Source: Croceicoccus sp. Ery15
Lineage (GTDB): Bacteria > Pseudomonadota > Alphaproteobacteria > Sphingomonadales > Sphingomonadaceae
Reading direction: 5' to 3'
Assembly: GCF_020985305.1 (NCBI RefSeq)
Contig: NZ_CP087588.1
Location: 3,037,501-3,101,500 of the forward strand
DNA: 64,000 bases
Shown here: positions 56,168 through 64,000 of the stretch, piece by piece
Numbering within the stretch: the first letter of the stretch is position 1
How the letters are laid out: every line of letters starts with the position of its first letter
Notes under the pieces: model-generated
What the model saw: only the letters and a program-made list of their open reading frames with translations
What the model was told of the DNA's origin: nothing
Databases searched by the model: none
Position numbers and translations under genes: made by a program

Positions 56168-57385
56168 ATGAACGGAATGACTCGCATAATTGCTTTCGTA
56201 TTGCGTGCCGGCGGTGCCGTCGGCGGGGCCTTTGCCGGATTGCAAATGCCGCCCGAAATCCTGACCAGCCTTTTGGCCAGCGCAGGCCTTGGGCCAGAGG
56301 CGGGGGTGACGGCGGGCATCGCCACTATCGCGCTTTGCGTATTGGGCGGCGTTTTCGGCTTGCTGCTGGGTTCGGCCGTTTCGGGCATTTTGCCCGAAGG
56401 CGCGAACGACCCAGTCGGCACGCGCGAGGAAGCTGCTGCATCGGTGCCGCGTTTGCGCCGCCATCTGGGTGAGAATAACGGCATGCCCAAACGCGGCGGA
56501 TCTCCGCTTGAGCGTTTGTCCGCGCCGCCTGCGGGGCAGCAATTGCCCAAGCATGACCTGAGCCATATTCCGCCCGCACCCAAGGATGATGAGATCAGCT
56601 TCGACCGGATTCCGAACACCGGCTTTTATGCCGATATCGAATCGCCGGTGCAGTTTGAGGACGATGGCGAGGATCTCGCCCGCTTTGCCGCCGCGCATGA
56701 CGAATCGCCTGTCCGCCCCGCGCCCGATGCCGACAATGGCTGGGGTGACGAGGATGCAGGATGGGATATGCCCGATGCCGCAAGCGAACAGCCCGCCGAA
56801 GGGCCGGTCGAACGCGAAGCGGTCGAATCCGAAGCGGTCGATTCCGAACCGGTCGAGCCGGAAGCATTCGAGGAAGAGCCGGTCGCGGAGAGCGAGGAGC
56901 AGCCCGCAGGTTTTGAGCCGGAGCCTGCCGCCTTTGCCCGGCCCGAACCCGTTTTCGAGCCCGGTGTCGAAGCCGCACCAGAACCGGTGCAATGGCAGCA
57001 GCCCGAACCCAAGCCTCAGTCGGTGCGTGAACCGGCGCATGCGCGCGTACAGCCGCTGCATCGCGATACCGGCCATGATGGCCACAGTGCACCGCGTTTC
57101 GCGCCGGGCCTGACCGGCGGCATGGATGCCGACTGGTTCGCGGGCGAAGCGGACGAGGAAGAGGATGCCGACGACGACGGCGCGGGTTATGGCTCGCTGA
57201 TGGCGATCGGACTTGGCAAAACGCATCAGCCGCGTCCCAATGCGCCCACGCACCGGCTGGGCGAGGCGAATCTGTCGCCCATGCCCTTGCTCGACGCCAG
57301 CCGCGAACATCGGCCGATACCGAACGGCGCCGGTCCGCAGGATTTCCGCCTGCGCGAGGCTTTGCAGGAGCTGAAGCGGGTCTGA
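56168..57385 (+). CDS. Membrane-anchored acidic protein of unknown function (405 aa)
   Basis: The N-terminal 75 residues hold two membrane helices (about 7-28 and 46-70). The remainder is a long disordered acidic region with repeated E-P-V / E-A-V / P-E-P units (about 210-310), then DEEEDADDDG and a final basic stretch LREALQELKRV. Cytoplasmic or periplasmic side cannot be told. It is probably a real gene: good frame, GC pattern, no overlap; but no family is recognised. Confidence 0.7.
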   Translation: MNGMTRIIAFVLRAGGAVGGAFAGLQMPPEILTSLLASAGLGPEAGVTAGIATIALCVLGGVFGLLLGSAVSGILPEGANDPVGTREEAAASVPRLRRHLGENNGMPKRGGSPLERLSAPPAGQQLPKHDLSHIPPAPKDDEISFDRIPNTGFYADIESPVQFEDDGEDLARFAAAHDESPVRPAPDADNGWGDEDAGWDMPDAASEQPAEGPVEREAVESEAVDSEPVEPEAFEEEPVAESEEQPAGFEPEPAAFARPEPVFEPGVEAAPEPVQWQQPEPKPQSVREPAHARVQPLHRDTGHDGHSAPRFAPGLTGGMDADWFAGEADEEEDADDDGAGYGSLMAIGLGKTHQPRPNAPTHRLGEANLSPMPLLDASREHRPIPNGAGPQDFRLREALQELKRV

Positions 57386-57392
57386 ACTGCCG

Positions 57393-57409
57393 TTCCGGCC
57401 TTGCCGGAA
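57393..57409 (+). terminator. Weak hairpin after the acidic gene
   Basis: TTCCGGC and GCCGGAA around CTT, 8 bases after the stop codon. No T run, so only a possible terminator. Confidence 0.4.
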
Positions 57410-57589
57410 ATCGGCGGAATCCTGCGATTCAACGCCTTGCAGATCAAAGATTTCCGTCAGCAGAGTTGCAAAGACAGCTTCCTGTCGTCATTGGGATCAA
57501 ACGCGCAATAACTGCGCCTCTCAGGGGGCGGGCTGATTCGCGCATATATTCCGGGTAATGGTGCCCGGGCCCCGACAGGATAGGTGACA

Positions 57590-60500
57590 ATGGGTTTTCC
57601 GCCGGTTCAAGGCCTCTACGACGCGCGTAACGAACACGAGAATTGTGGTGTGGGCTTTGTCGCCCATATCAAGGGCGAAAAATCGAACGCGATTATTCAG
57701 CAAGGCCTGACCATTCTGGAAAATCTGGACCACCGCGGCGCGGTGGGCGCGGACCCGCTTTTGGGTGACGGCGCGGGCATCCTGATCCAGATGCCCGATG
57801 CGCTGCTGCGCAAATGGGCAGAGGGTGAGGGCAAAGCGCTGCCGCCTTTGGGCGATTATGCCGTGGCCATGTGCTTCCTGCCGCAAGATGCGCCTTCGCG
57901 CGATTTCGTGGTCGCCCAGTTCGAAAAATTCGTCGGCAAGGAAGGCCAGCAGCTGGTGGGGTGGCGCGATGTGCCGACCACTCTGGACGGTCTGGGCAAG
58001 ACCGTGCTGGAACAGATGCCGGTGATCCGCATGGCGGTCATCGCGCGCGGCGGCAATTGCGAGGATCAGGACGCGTTCGAACGCAAGCTCCTTTCGATTC
58101 GCAAGCAGACGCAGAATCCGCTGGCGGCACTGGCCGAAAAGCACGGGCTTCCGGGGCTGACCGAACTGTACATGCCCAGCTTCTCCAGCCGGACCATCGT
58201 GTACAAGGGGCTGCTGCTCGCCAACCAGGTCGGCAGTTTCTATGACGATCTGCGCGATCCCGACTGCACCTCGGCACTGGCGCTGGTGCACCAGCGGTTC
58301 AGCACCAACACCTTCCCCAGCTGGAAGCTGGCGCAGCCGTTTCGCCTGATCGCCCATAATGGCGAGATCAACACGGTTCGCGGCAATGTGAACTGGATGA
58401 ACGCGCGCCGCCGCACCATGGAATCGCCGCTGCTGGGCGCCGATCTCGACAAGATGTGGCCGATCATCCCGCATGGCCAGTCGGATACGGCCTGCCTCGA
58501 CAATGCGCTCGAACTGTTGCTGGCGGGCGGGTACAGCCTTGCCCATGCGATGATGATGCTGATCCCCGAAGCGTGGGCCAAGAACCACGAAATGGATCCG
58601 GCGCGCCGTGCATTCTATGAATATCACGCCGCGCTGATGGAGCCGTGGGACGGCCCCGCATCGGTTGCGTTCACCGATGGCCGCCAGATTGCCGCCACGC
58701 TGGATCGCAACGGCCTGCGCCCCGCGCGCTATTGCGTGACCAAGGACGATCTCGTCTGCCTGGCGTCGGAGAGCGGCGTGCTGCCGTTTGCCGAAGAGGA
58801 CATCACCCGCAAATGGCGCCTGCAACCCGGCAAGATGCTGCTGATCGACCTTGAAGAAGGCCGCATCGTCGAGGACGAGGAGCTGAAAGCCGAACTCGCC
58901 AACGCGCATCCTTATGAAAAATGGCTGCGTGATACGCAGTACAAGCTGGAAGATCTGGACATTGTCGAGATCGAGGCGGACGACGTGCCGGTCGATCCCA
59001 CTGCCGACAGCGAGCTGTTCCTGCGCCGCCAGCAGGCGTTCGGCTATACGCAAGAGGATGTGACCAAATTCCTCGAGCCGATGCTGTACAACGGCGACGA
59101 TCCGATCGGTTCGATGGGCACCGACACGCCGATCGCCGTGCTGTCAAAGCGTTCGCGCCTGCTGTACGACTATTTCAAGCAGAACTTTGCGCAGGTCACC
59201 AATCCGCCGATCGATCCGATTCGCGAAGAGCTGGTGATGAGCCTGCTGTCGATGATCGGTCCGCGCCCGAACCTGTTGGGCCGCGATTCCGGCACGCACA
59301 AGCGGCTTGAAATTACGCAGCCGATCCTGACGAACAGCGATCTGACCAAGATCCGTTCGGTCGAATCGGGCCTTGACGGTGCGTTCCGCACCGCGACCAT
59401 CGACATGACCTGGGATGCCGCGTCCGGCGCCGAGGGGCTGGAGATGGCGATCAAGGAAATGTGCTGGGCCGCGACCGAGGCAGTGCTGGCCGACAAGAAC
59501 ATTCTGATCCTGTCGGACCGCGCGCAAGGGCCTGACCGCATCGCCATGCCTGCATTGCTGGCGACGTCGGCCGTGCACCACCACCTTGTGCGGCAGGGCT
59601 TGCGCATGCAGACCGGCCTTGTCGTCGAAACGGGCGAAGCGCGCGAAGTGCACCATTTCTGCGTGCTGGCGGGTTATGGCGCGGAAGCGATCAACCCCTA
59701 TCTCGCGTTCGAAACGCTGGAGAGCATCCGCGTTCACCGCGAGGCGCCGCTCTCGGCCGAGGAAGTCGAATACAACTATATCAAGGCCATCGGCAAAGGC
59801 ATCCGCAAGGTGATGTCGAAGATGGGGATCAGCACCTATCAGTCATACTGCGGTGCCCAGATCTTCGATGCGGTCGGCCTGTCGACTGCGTTCATCGACA
59901 AATATTTCACCCGCACGGCGACGACCATCGAAGGCGTCGGCCTGGCCGAAGTCGCGGAAGAGACGGTGCGCCGTCACACGGCCGCCTATTCGGAAGAGCA
60001 GATCTATCAAAAGATGCTCGATGTCGGCGGCATCTATCAATATCGCGTTCGGGGCGAGGACCATGCGTGGACCCCCGCCAATATCGCGAATTTGCAGCAT
60101 GCGGTGCGCGGCAACGACTGGTCGAACTATGAAGAGTTCGCCAGGTCGATCAACGAGCAGTCGGAACGCCTGCTGACGATCCGCGGCCTGATGGAGCTGA
60201 AGAAGGCCGACAAGCCGATCCCGCTGGACGAGGTGGAGCCCGCTGCCGAGATCGTGAAACGTTTCGCAACCGGTGCGATGAGCTATGGCTCGATCAGCTG
60301 GGAAGCGCATACCACGCTGGCGCTGGCCATGAACCGGATCGGCGGCAAGTCGAACACCGGTGAGGGCGGCGAGGATCCCAAGCGTTTCCTGCCCTTGGAA
60401 AACGGCGATTCGATGCGTTCGGCGATCAAGCAGGTGGCATCGGGCCGTTTTGGCGTGACTACCGAATATCTGGTCAATGCCGACGACATCCAGATCAAGA

Positions 60501-62242
60501 TGGCGCAGGGCGCAAAGCCGGGCGAAGGCGGTCAGCTGCCGGGTCACAAGGTCGACAAGACCATTGGCGCGACCCGTCACTCGACGCCGGGCGTGGGCCT
60601 GATCTCGCCCCCGCCGCATCACGACATCTATTCGATCGAGGATCTGGCACAGCTGATCCACGATCTGAAGAACGTGAACCCCTCGTCGCGCATCTCGGTG
60701 AAGCTGGTGTCCGAAGTGGGCGTCGGCACGGTGGCTGCGGGCGTGTCCAAGGCGCGTGCCGATCATGTCACCATCTCGGGCTATGAAGGCGGTACGGGCG
60801 CGTCCCCGCTGACGTCGCTGACCCATGCGGGAAGCCCGTGGGAAATCGGGCTTGCCGAAACGCAGCAGACGTTGCTGCTCAACGATCTGCGTGCGCGGAT
60901 TGCGGTGCAGGTCGATGGCGGGCTGCGCACGGGCCGCGATGTTGCCATCGGCGCGCTGCTGGGCGCGGACGAGTTCGGTTTCGCCACCGCGCCGCTGATC
61001 GCGGCGGGATGCATCATGATGCGCAAATGCCACCTCAATACCTGTCCGGTGGGCGTGGCGACGCAGAATCCCGAACTTCGCAAGCGCTTCACCGGAATGC
61101 CCGAGCATGTGGTGAACTATTTCTTCTTCGTCGCCGAGGAACTGCGCCAGATCATGGCGGAGATGGGCTTCCGCACGCTGGAAGAAATGACTGGCCGGGT
61201 CGACCGCATCGATATGAAGCGCGCCGTTTCGCACTGGAAGGCGCATGGCATCGACCTGTCGAAACTGCTGCATCAGGTAAAGCCGGTCGAAGGGCACGAG
61301 CTGTTCCGGACCGAAACGCAGGATCACGGGCTTGAGGCGGCGCTGGATCAGGACCTGATCAAGGCGGCGGCTCCTGCGCTGGAAAAGGGCGAAAGCGTCC
61401 GGATCGAGCGTGCGATCAAGAATGTGAACCGCACGGCGGGCACCATGCTTTCGGGCGAAGTTGCCAAGAAATACGGCCATGCCGGCCTGCCCGACAACAC
61501 GATCCGCGTATCCTTCACCGGCGTTGCAGGGCAGAGCTTTGCCGCATGGCTGGCGCATGGCGTGACGCTGGAACTGACGGGCGATGCCAATGACTATGTC
61601 GGCAAAGGCCTGTCGGGCGGCCGCGTCATCGTGAAGCAGCCCGACGGCATGGACCGCGATCCGACGAACAATATCATTGTCGGCAATACGGTGCTTTACG
61701 GCGCGATTGCGGGCGAGGCGTTCTTCAACGGCGTGGGCGGCGAGCGTTTCGCGGTGCGCAATTCGGGTGCCATCGCGGTGGTCGAAGGCACCGGCGATCA
61801 CGGCTGCGAATATATGACCGGCGGCACCGTCATGGTGCTGGGCCCCACGGGCCGCAATTTCGCGGCGGGCATGTCGGGCGGCATCGCCTATGTCTATGAC
61901 GAGGACGGCCAGTTCGCGAAGCGTTGCAACACCGAAATGGTTGAGCTGCGCGAGATTGCCGCGACGGACGAGGATGTGCCCCACGCGGCGAAACCGCAAC
62001 AGCGCGGCCAGTCGGTCAATGATTTCGGCATGGGCGATCCGCTCTACTTCGATGCGCAGCGGATCAGGGTGCTGCTGGAACGCCATATCCTGCACACCGA
62101 CAGCAGCCGGGCGAAGGCAATCCTCGACGATTTCGACAACGCGGTCACCCGCTTCGTCAAGGTGATGCCGCGCGATTACGAGAATGCACTGAAAATGCTG
62201 GAGACCGAACGGCTTGAAGCCGAAACGGTCGCGGCGGAATAA
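57590..62242 (+). CDS. gltB: Glutamate synthase (NADPH) large subunit
   Basis: A 1,550-residue GOGAT alpha subunit that makes glutamate from glutamine and 2-oxoglutarate. The N-terminal glutaminase domain begins at Cys19 ([10 protein letters not shown]) after removal of an 18-residue leader. The central domain follows, then the FMN/synthase barrel (about 890-1200) with [31 protein letters not shown], and the 3Fe-4S cysteines [15 protein letters not shown]. The last 250 residues are the GXGXG beta-helix ([35 protein letters not shown]). ATG 57590 is nine bases after AGGA; a GTG at 57584 is possible. 11 bases before gltD. Confidence 0.97.
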   Translation: MGFPPVQGLYDARNEHENCGVGFVAHIKGEKSNAIIQQGLTILENLDHRGAVGADPLLGDGAGILIQMPDALLRKWAEGEGKALPPLGDYAVAMCFLPQDAPSRDFVVAQFEKFVGKEGQQLVGWRDVPTTLDGLGKTVLEQMPVIRMAVIARGGNCEDQDAFERKLLSIRKQTQNPLAALAEKHGLPGLTELYMPSFSSRTIVYKGLLLANQVGSFYDDLRDPDCTSALALVHQRFSTNTFPSWKLAQPFRLIAHNGEINTVRGNVNWMNARRRTMESPLLGADLDKMWPIIPHGQSDTACLDNALELLLAGGYSLAHAMMMLIPEAWAKNHEMDPARRAFYEYHAALMEPWDGPASVAFTDGRQIAATLDRNGLRPARYCVTKDDLVCLASESGVLPFAEEDITRKWRLQPGKMLLIDLEEGRIVEDEELKAELANAHPYEKWLRDTQYKLEDLDIVEIEADDVPVDPTADSELFLRRQQAFGYTQEDVTKFLEPMLYNGDDPIGSMGTDTPIAVLSKRSRLLYDYFKQNFAQVTNPPIDPIREELVMSLLSMIGPRPNLLGRDSGTHKRLEITQPILTNSDLTKIRSVESGLDGAFRTATIDMTWDAASGAEGLEMAIKEMCWAATEAVLADKNILILSDRAQGPDRIAMPALLATSAVHHHLVRQGLRMQTGLVVETGEAREVHHFCVLAGYGAEAINPYLAFETLESIRVHREAPLSAEEVEYNYIKAIGKGIRKVMSKMGISTYQSYCGAQIFDAVGLSTAFIDKYFTRTATTIEGVGLAEVAEETVRRHTAAYSEEQIYQKMLDVGGIYQYRVRGEDHAWTPANIANLQHAVRGNDWSNYEEFARSINEQSERLLTIRGLMELKKADKPIPLDEVEPAAEIVKRFATGAMSYGSISWEAHTTLALAMNRIGGKSNTGEGGEDPKRFLPLENGDSMRSAIKQVASGRFGVTTEYLVNADDIQIKMAQGAKPGEGGQLPGHKVDKTIGATRHSTPGVGLISPPPHHDIYSIEDLAQLIHDLKNVNPSSRISVKLVSEVGVGTVAAGVSKARADHVTISGYEGGTGASPLTSLTHAGSPWEIGLAETQQTLLLNDLRARIAVQVDGGLRTGRDVAIGALLGADEFGFATAPLIAAGCIMMRKCHLNTCPVGVATQNPELRKRFTGMPEHVVNYFFFVAEELRQIMAEMGFRTLEEMTGRVDRIDMKRAVSHWKAHGIDLSKLLHQVKPVEGHELFRTETQDHGLEAALDQDLIKAAAPALEKGESVRIERAIKNVNRTAGTMLSGEVAKKYGHAGLPDNTIRVSFTGVAGQSFAAWLAHGVTLELTGDANDYVGKGLSGGRVIVKQPDGMDRDPTNNIIVGNTVLYGAIAGEAFFNGVGGERFAVRNSGAIAVVEGTGDHGCEYMTGGTVMVLGPTGRNFAAGMSGGIAYVYDEDGQFAKRCNTEMVELREIAATDEDVPHAAKPQQRGQSVNDFGMGDPLYFDAQRIRVLLERHILHTDSSRAKAILDDFDNAVTRFVKVMPRDYENALKMLETERLEAETVAAE

Positions 62243-62253
62243 GGGAGGCACGC

Positions 62254-63690
62254 ATGGGTAAGGAAACGGGCTTCCTGGAACTCGACCGCCAGGATCGCAC
62301 TTATGAGGCGCCGACCGAGCGTCTTCAGCACTATAAGGAATTCGTCGTTCCGCACGATCCGCAGGCCCTGAAGGGGCAGGCGAGCCGCTGCATGAACTGC
62401 GGTATTCCCTACTGCCACAATGGCTGTCCGGTGAATAATATCATCCCGGACTGGAACCACCTTGTGTACGAGGGGAACTGGAAGGAGGCGCTGGTCAACC
62501 TGCACTCCACCAATAATTTCCCCGAATTCACCGGCCGCGTCTGCCCCGCACCTTGCGAGGCGAGCTGCACGCTGAACATCGTGGACCAGCCGGTCACCAT
62601 CAAGTCGATCGAATGCGCGATCGTCGATAAGGGCTGGCAGGAAGGCTGGATCGTCCCGCAGCCGCCCGAGAAGAAGACCGGCAAGTCGATTGCCGTCGTC
62701 GGTTCGGGTCCGGCGGGCATGGCCTGTGCCCAGCAACTGGCGCGGGCGGGCCATTCGGTGACGCTGTTCGAAAAGAACGACCGTATCGGCGGGCTGCTGC
62801 GGTACGGCATCCCCGACTTCAAGATGGAAAAGCACCTCATCAATCGCCGCGCGGCGCAGATGGAGGCCGAAGGCGTCTCGATCCGCACCAGCACCGAAGT
62901 GGGCGTCGATATTTCGATGAAGACGCTGAAGGAAAACTTCGACGCGGTGGTGCTGTCGGGCGGCGCCGAAGAGGCGCGCACGCTGGATATTCCGGGATCG
63001 GAAATGAGCGGGGTGCGCCTTGCCATGGAATTCCTGACCCAGCAGAACAAGCGCAATGCGGGCGACAGCGAAGAACGTGCAGCCCCGCGCGGCACTCTGG
63101 TCGCGACCGACAAGCATGTCATCGTGATCGGCGGTGGCGACACGGGCTCCGACTGCGTCGGCACCTCGAACCGTCAGGGCGCAGCCAGCGTCACCCAGAT
63201 CGAGATCATGCCCAAGCCGCCCGAGCGTGAAGACAAAGCCATGACCTGGCCGGACTGGCCACTGAAACTGCGCACCTCGTCCAGCCACGAGGAAGGCGTC
63301 GACCGCGACTGGGCGATCCTGACCAAGCGCGTGGTGGGCGAAAACGGCAAGGTGACGGGCCTCGAATGCGTCCGCCTCGAATGGGAAGGGCGCGAGATGA
63401 AGGAAGTGCCGGACAGCACTTTCACGCTCAAGGCCGACCTGATCCTGCTGGCCATGGGCTTCGTCGGCCCGCGCAAGTCGGGCATGCTCGACCAGGCGGG
63501 TGTCGAATATGATCCGCGCGGCAATGTGCTGGCCGATACGGTCAACTACAAGACCAGCGACGACAATGTCTGGGCTTGCGGGGATATGCGGCGCGGGCAG
63601 AGCCTTGTCGTCTGGGCCATCCGCGAGGGCCGCCAGTGCGCGCGTTCGGTGGACGAGGCGCTGATGGGGGTGACCGACCTGCCGCGTTAA
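62254..63690 (+). CDS. gltD: Glutamate synthase (NADPH) small subunit
   Basis: A 478-residue GOGAT beta subunit that feeds NADPH electrons to GltB. N-terminal cysteine clusters for two 4Fe-4S centres: [14 protein letters not shown] and [12 protein letters not shown]-binding [18 protein letters not shown] (about 150-167), NADPH-binding [11 protein letters not shown] (about 292-302), and the terminal [21 protein letters not shown]. Follows gltB in one operon. Confidence 0.97.
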   Translation: MGKETGFLELDRQDRTYEAPTERLQHYKEFVVPHDPQALKGQASRCMNCGIPYCHNGCPVNNIIPDWNHLVYEGNWKEALVNLHSTNNFPEFTGRVCPAPCEASCTLNIVDQPVTIKSIECAIVDKGWQEGWIVPQPPEKKTGKSIAVVGSGPAGMACAQQLARAGHSVTLFEKNDRIGGLLRYGIPDFKMEKHLINRRAAQMEAEGVSIRTSTEVGVDISMKTLKENFDAVVLSGGAEEARTLDIPGSEMSGVRLAMEFLTQQNKRNAGDSEERAAPRGTLVATDKHVIVIGGGDTGSDCVGTSNRQGAASVTQIEIMPKPPEREDKAMTWPDWPLKLRTSSSHEEGVDRDWAILTKRVVGENGKVTGLECVRLEWEGREMKEVPDSTFTLKADLILLAMGFVGPRKSGMLDQAGVEYDPRGNVLADTVNYKTSDDNVWACGDMRRGQSLVVWAIREGRQCARSVDEALMGVTDLPR

Positions 63691-63700
63691 TTGCGGCAGG
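63678..63700. terminator. Hairpin across the gltD stop
   Basis: CCTGCCGC and GCGGCAGG form a perfect 8-bp stem; the loop GTTAATT contains the gltD stop. It lies between gltD and the convergent ung gene and would serve both directions. Confidence 0.65.
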
Positions 63701-63708
63701 GCACTGCT

Positions 63709-64000
63709 TTACCAATCGATCGGATCGCGTCCATGTTCGCGCAGAAATGCGTTTGCGCGGCTGAACGGGCGCGATCCGAAAAAACCGCGATGCGCCGATA
63801 GCGGGCTGGGGTGCGGGCTTTCGATCACCAGATGGTGAGAGGACGATCCCAGCGCGGCAATGCGCCGCGCCTTTTGCTGCGCATGGCTGCCCCACAGGAT
63901 GAATACGCTGGGCGTGTCGCTGGCGGCCACGGCTTCTACGCAGGCATCGGTAATGGCATCCCAGCCGCGTTTCGCATGCGATCCGGCCCTGGCGGCCTCC
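63709..64000 (-). CDS. ung: Uracil-DNA glycosylase, C-terminal part (runs off the right edge)
   Basis: The last 96 codons of Ung, which removes uracil from DNA: HAKRGWDAITDACVEAV, VFILWGSHAQQKARRIAAL, and the DNA-intercalation loop ESPHPSPLSAHRGFFGSRPF with His and the Leu-Ser-x-x-Arg motif. The start lies beyond base 64000. Confidence 0.93.
   Translation of the reverse strand, partial: EAARAGSHAKRGWDAITDACVEAVAASDTPSVFILWGSHAQQKARRIAALGSSSHHLVIESPHPSPLSAHRGFFGSRPFSRANAFLREHGRDPIDW

Noticed and set aside
57521-62251. Very long minus-strand frames (510 and 802 codons) opposite gltB
   Set aside because: They are antisense to a perfect gltB; high GC and the codon pattern create open shadow frames. 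No family features.

Overview
The window reads as a chromosome segment of an alphaproteobacterium of the order Sphingomonadales (Sphingomonas, Novosphingobium, Erythrobacter or Croceicoccus type). This order-level call rests on the style of the core genes: GltBD, an RibA with a degenerate N-terminal half, PHA depolymerase, a DUF748 protein, a Tat-exported LD-carboxypeptidase and tandem DUF1254 proteins. The species cannot be named from the sequence.

Bases 1 to about 35,280 are accessory DNA, a mosaic of integrative elements worn down by insertion sequences. (a) 1-8,910 is a satellite- or ICE-like module: small genes, two of them behind intrinsic terminators, a primase/ATPase replication gene and a tyrosine integrase. 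The replication gene is split by an IS701 and an IS427-type IS5 element that sit back to back at one CTAG site; joining the flanks restores an 874-codon reading frame. (b) 8,996-12,952 holds cargo, mostly exported: a YHYH/Excalibur protein, a lipoprotein and a periplasmic partner, an outer-membrane barrel, a nuclease overlapping an Excalibur gene, and two tiny genes. (c) 13,074-20,474 is transposon accretion: an IS630 inside a hypothetical gene, then an IS5 element interrupted by two different IS21-family elements. (d) 20,538-25,245 has a GMC dehydrogenase operon, a 45-nt tRNA-Thr(CGU) 3' fragment acting as an att site, and a second integrase between 190-bp inverted repeats. (e) 25,318-34,682 is bounded by a 767-bp inverted repeat carrying a resolvase/acidic protein/zinc-ribbon cassette. 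Inside are a second copy of the 2,505-bp IS21 element, an M15-like peptidase gene and its overlapping partner, a CoiA-like gene, an IS1380 element and the stump of an MmeI-type restriction-modification gene. (f) 34,897-35,100 is a frameshifted integrase remnant near the island edge.

From about 35.3 kb the DNA becomes GC-rich, IS-free core chromosome: AraC regulator and two DUF1254 proteins; LysE exporter with divergent Lrp regulator; DUF748 protein, LD-carboxypeptidase, patatin phospholipase; an orphan adenine methyltransferase; xthA-ribA; LolA; rpmG; small membrane and lipoproteins; an ABC exporter; PHA depolymerase; an acidic membrane-anchored protein; gltB-gltD (glutamate synthase); and the C-terminal part of ung running off the right edge.

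The strongest signals are architectural. IS insertions can be undone to the base, and nested insertions can be ordered in time. Three pairs of inverted repeats (190, 767 and 2,505 bp) and a recurring GTCCTGTAAGCG 12-mer mark the rearrangement points around the tRNA-Thr att site.
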